Origin: Cyprinodon diabolis
Lineage: Eukaryota > Chordata > Actinopteri > Cyprinodontiformes > Cyprinodontidae
NCBI GenBank assembly: GCA_030533445.1
Contig: CM060070.1
Coordinates: 29,536,501-29,600,500, forward strand
DNA: 64,000 nt
Reading direction: 5' to 3'
Notes under the pieces: model-generated
The model's database searches: none
What the model was told of the DNA's origin: nothing
The model's input: only the letters and a program-made list of their open reading frames with translations
Shown here: positions 59,691 through 64,000 of the stretch, one piece after another
Position numbering within the stretch: the first letter of the stretch is position 1
Layout: each line of letters begins with the position of its first letter
Program-made: the position numbers and the translations under genes

Positions 59691-62559
59691 TTTGTATCCC
59701 TTTTCAGGTGATGAACCAAGCAGTACTTAATGAAATGTTCAAAGTTCAAATGTTTAGAGGAGCCTAAGTCTACTGTGGCTGAAAGAAAAATAAATCACAC
59801 CATATTTTTAATATTTGTATATTTTAGCCCTCGATATTTTAGAATTGGATATCCTTTTCGTACTACAGCACTGTTTTGAGTTTAATTTGATTTTCTGTAT
59901 TTTAAGTGGAGCAACAGTTCAGGGAAGCGGCCTCAAACTCCAGTATGAGCTATTGGAGGCACATAGTCACACCCAGAAATTAAAATAGCTTAAATTAGTG
60001 CTGGTATTATATTAAAAAAAGTAAATTGTTCATAATTCTTGTTTACTACTGCCCTGCATATATTTTTTAGAAATACTATTTTTTTTTCTGTATAAATCAT
60101 TATAACCACTATATAACAGCTTTGTGTTTTAGATATGATTCTTTAGATATTCTCCATTCTGCGTATTCAATAATTAAAATAAATATTAACATAAACGATC
60201 AGGGCTGACTAATATTTGGTAATTATTTAAAAATGAAAATGGACTTTTTTTTTTAACTTTTGAAATATTTTTCATAGCATTCCCTACCTTTTCTTTCTGG
60301 AATATTTCATGATATATGCCCTGTCACTAATTATTTACTCCCTTACTGGTAGTAATGTAGATGGGAAAGCCTTTACTGGCTCTATAGCAATGAATGGATA
60401 ATATTTTTTTAGGCAGTCTGTTACTCAGGGTAGTGCAACACCCAGAGAGCTCTTTGCTTATTTAGAACGAGGGTATGGAAAAGATTAGCAGCCATACATA
60501 TATATTAAAACACTGAAAGGAAACAAGGAAATATGACAATATAAAGAAACATTTCAATCCTTGGAGTAATACAAATAGAGGACCAACGACAGAACTATTC
60601 AAAGAAGGTCCACTTGCAATTTCCTATGGGTTTTTATCCAAAAATCTACAGTAAAATAACATAAGGTATATTCTGTGCCTAATACTCAGTTTGCTTTGAG
60701 GAAGTTTAAAGAAAATGTATGAGACATGTGGTTTGATTAAGTCACAAGGGCAGGAATGAAGAAGACAGGCAATGTTGAAAAAGCAAGGAGCAGGCTGAAC
60801 GCACCACTGGGGCAGAGCTGAGCGCACATACAAAGGAGTTGTGCATTTAACGAATAAGAGTTTGTCAGAGTTGAGTCTGTATCAGGCAGGTATGAGCGTG
60901 TGTGAAATGTAAATGCTCCAGACCAGTCTCGATGTGTGCTCAGATTGGTAACTGTGCACAGAAGTCTGAAACTCTAAAGCATGGCATATTAAATCAGGAA
61001 GCATTTCCTCCTGATACTGTGCACATAGTTTGACTAGAAAAGGCTGACTGCATGTGGTTTAGCCATTTGATTCGGGGGGTTTCAGGAAAAGGGAAAAATC
61101 TGAAATTAGCAGGACAGCAGGCCTTCAGGGGTTTAGACTAAAGGCACTAGTTCAAAGAGTCAAGAATTTTTTTATCTTCAAGGAAGAATTTGTAAAGAGG
61201 AAATTGCACAAACATTCTGCTTTTTTAATGTTTTTTTTTTTTGTTTCCTCTCTCTTTTGGGGTCTGGCTAAAAGACAACGCATGTATTATCAGCAGACCT
61301 AAAATTCAGTGTTTTAACAAGCTGTTGCGTAAATCCAAAGAACTGTAGGTTTTGTCAGCTCCCTCCTCTACACCTCAGCACCAGCCTCCCCCTCTAGACC
61401 GCAGCAATTAGAGAGGAGTTAGATGAGCCCGCTGTTGTAATTTGGCAACTAATTTTCTTTCCTATAGGAAGCCTCCCACGCTATTAAAACCACCCGGCAG
61501 AAAGCTGGAGTGTGACCTGGCTCTGCGTTGATCGCCACACGCTCTGACGTGACACTGCAAGGAATCTCAAGTCTGCTCACACCTCATTGATGTTTCACTG
61601 GACCTCATTTACTGAGTAACTGCCTACCCGCTATTCAACCGGTCAAAACACTGCTTTTCTTTACAAAATATTTTCACAGCACCATAATTGCTTTCATCTG
61701 TAGCTACAATGCAGCAACACTAGTTGTGTCGTTACAGGCCTGAGAGTTCAAACCAAAATGGGTGGCCAACCTGCATGTGTGACTGAGAGGTTTGTGTGCC
61801 AGCTTGGATTGCTACCTTCTGTTTTTTTAATCAAGGGAACAAAGATTTAAGGAAACTGATGCTCCTGCACATCATCCTAATAACAACTGAAAACCTGTTG
61901 TTTTCAGCTGGGTAGGCAGATTACAGTTGGCTAAACAAGGTTTGTCTCACTAAAATGTTTTTTAACTAATATACAAGTAACTGTATCAGGAAAAGGTGAT
62001 CAAAGTAAATAGAAAACACAGTTTTCTGATAATGATTTAGTTATTGAGTAAAACAATAAATATCCAAAGTGACCTGACTGTCTGCTTCTCAAATCATTAA
62101 ATAACAGTGAATAGTCCTGGATAACAGAGTTTGGTTTAACAAGCTTTTTAAATAGGACGTAGGCAAAATAAATTGTTATATTATGTCCTTAAAAGCAAGA
62201 CATCAGTTAACAATTTTCCAAGGAAATGTAAGAGTACACAACTAAAGAAAACTCAGCAGAATTTTTTTTTAAATAAGTGTTTTTAGCCTTAATTTGAGTA
62301 GATAAATAAGAGACTTGCCAATGAATGGGTATTTTTATACTTAAAATAAGATAATAAGATGAGAAAATATAGTTTTTTTTTTCTTATTTCAAGTGTAAAT
62401 TGTGTTATTTCATTGGCAAAGAGTCGCACTTACCTGCTTAATTCAAGAAAAAAATGCCCTTACTTTTTAGAAAAATGTACCTATTTAGATCAACATTTTT
62501 TTTAGTGTTCCATTTCAGTACTGTAAGCTCTGTTTAAGGCTTTGAGACCCAAGCAACCC
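59691..62559. other. probable intron; block 61370-61560 may be conserved
   Basis: Mostly AT-rich. 61370-61560 stands out as balanced and unique-looking (CGCAGCAATTAGAGAGG, GTTGTAATTTGGCAAC, GCTCTGACGTGACACTGC). No exon or repeat edges found. The frame at 60624-60833 has no support. Confidence 0.35.
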
Positions 62560-62810
62560 ACGGTAAGAACCATTATCCAACAGATAAATGATGGTGAAGT
62601 GTGGCATGGTGGTGGAAGTGTGATGTTTTAGGTTGTGTCAGTCAGGACCTGGACAGCATTTTTTTTTTTTCTTATGGAACCATAAATTCTACTCTACTAG
62701 AAATTCACAATTTCTCAATCTATGACATTAAGCTCAAGGACATTTTTGTAATGCAATGGGATAATCATCCAAAGTACAATAAAGTGTCTACTTATGAATA
62801 ACAAAACAGA
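62560..62810 (+). pseudogene. Tc1-like transposase relic
   Basis: GTGTGGCATGGTGGTGGAAG translates to the W-H-G-G-G-S-V-M motif. Later GGGATAATCATCCAAAGTAC corresponds to the D-N-D/H-P-K-H segment that carries a catalytic Asp in Tc1 enzymes. Stops interrupt the frame between them. Confidence 0.55.
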
Positions 62811-64000
62811 AGTTTAGGAGAGGCCTCTTTAAGGTTGCAACATAATTCAATTTAATATGCTGTGGCTTGAAATTAAAACAAGCAACCTATGTTTGAAAAA
62901 CCTAAAATATGGATTATTGAAAAAAAAAATGTAAATCAGAATTTCTTCACACATGATGTAGGCGACTCATTGTTAGTTAATACAATTACCTTATATTAGC
63001 TGACAGATTTACTTTTTAAAACTGGACCTAGTTAATTTGAATAGTTTTTTTTTTATGTGGTTATCATTGTTATTAAATGTTGTTTAATGATCTGAAACAT
63101 TTAAGTGTGAAAAAAAGACTAAAAACAACAAAAATATTTGCTGACCAGCACCTTAAGGTGTTTTAAGCACCAAAAAATGAACATCTAAATCTAAATAGCA
63201 AAAAAGGAACATGAAGCTTGGTGCTAATGTAGAATGGCAAGATCCCAGTACAAGATTTGTGTGCATGAACCATCCTTTATAATTATTATCACCTCGCAGT
63301 AAATTAAAAGAGTGAACTTGGCATTATGCCAAGGATTCAGTCCTGGTTTAGGCTGTAACTGATTGGCCTGTCAGCAAAGGTCACCACATGCGAAAGCTGA
63401 AGGCAGCCAATCGACATGTGGTGACAACATGCAGCAAGTGGATCTGACACTCTATATGGTCTGTTGATTGTTGGACAGAATCAAACTCATTACAATATAA
63501 ACAGCCTACAACCATCTGTCAGAAGCATGTTCACACTTGCTCATCGCTGGTGTGTACACAAGGAAACAGTTTGGAGGTTTTTGTCAGTAAAGTATGGATT
63601 CCTGAGTCAATTGATTAAAGTTTTATCCTTGTAATTTGTCTTTCCTAACTCCAGAAATATAACTTTAGCATAAAATATTCAGAGCAGAACATAACAAAGT
63701 AAAAAGTTGCTGCAAAAAAAAAAAAAAAAAAAGAAGTGGTGAGATCAACTTTCTAACATGAAACTTTATGTTATTTACCAAAATGGCCACGTAGGACGAT
63801 AGTAGTCACGAAAAAATGTTTTGCACAGTTTTGAGGTCATGTGAGGAAGATTTGTAATGTGAGAACAAAGATGATAAAACAAATATTCCTGAAAGGACTG
63901 GGATCTCACGGAGCCGAATAATGGAACTAGTGAAGGAAGGTCAGCTCAAATCAAACAGAGAAATATTGACCTATAATTATTATATATGTGGGTTTTTAAT
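62811..64000. other. gene-free end of window
   Basis: AT-rich sequence with an A tract of about 19 bases near 63714-63732. A short GC-balanced patch at 63330-63480 contains the inverted pair GTCACCACATG / CATGTGGTGAC. No gene or RNA recognised. Confidence 0.4.

Overview
The window looks like vertebrate, most probably ray-finned (teleost) fish, nuclear DNA. It is AT-rich, dense in decayed transposons and microsatellites, has long stretches with no coding potential, and carries tRNA-derived SINEs, LINE 3' tails and Tc1-like relics of types common in teleost genomes. The only protein-coding sequence I can name is the last coding exon of a class 6 semaphorin, best matched to SEMA6B, on the minus strand at 35076-35983. 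It encodes the juxtamembrane stretch, the single transmembrane helix and the whole cytoplasmic tail (301 complete codons plus stop). Its 5' edge is a clear splice acceptor.

Layout. 1-35075 lies downstream of the semaphorin stop codon. It begins with the untranslated 3' end of that gene and then appears intergenic. It holds LTR-like repeats (378-866, 7856-8572, 12557-13276, 15298-15807), a TTAA-flanked MITE (6319-6827), a possible larger TTAA-flanked element (11296-13679), LINE tails (3550-3880, 24283-25020), SINEs (4374-4536, 28304-28515), Tc1-like relics (20600-21040, 27040-27300, 33300-33362), a composite DNA-transposon block (21880-24130) and a long AC microsatellite (29747-29818).

35986-64000 is upstream of that exon. 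It is probably intron: I found no other semaphorin exon on the minus strand. It is rich in structured repeats: a small MITE (37111-37319), a SINE (38254-38402), a 1.35-kb pair of inverted duplicates (40747-42091), a three-level nest of retroelements (about 45630-47036), a 1.3-kb fold-back element directly after it (47055-48350), a GC-rich MITE abutting a hAT-like MITE (51011-51784) and several Tc1-like relics. An exon-like open segment at 53911-54153 (minus) could not be assigned.

How the parts work together. Nothing here forms an operon or a multi-gene system. The coding content is one exon of an axon-guidance receptor/ligand. Much of the rest that can be identified is a record of nested mobile-element insertions. 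Several insertions are supported by target-site duplications that I read directly: TTTAC, CCATT, ATATA, TTAA and an imperfect 8-bp pair. A few unique-looking blocks could be conserved regulatory DNA, but that needs cross-species alignment. I saw no strong evidence for an undescribed biological system; the fold-back element and the nested retroelements are the most distinctive structures.
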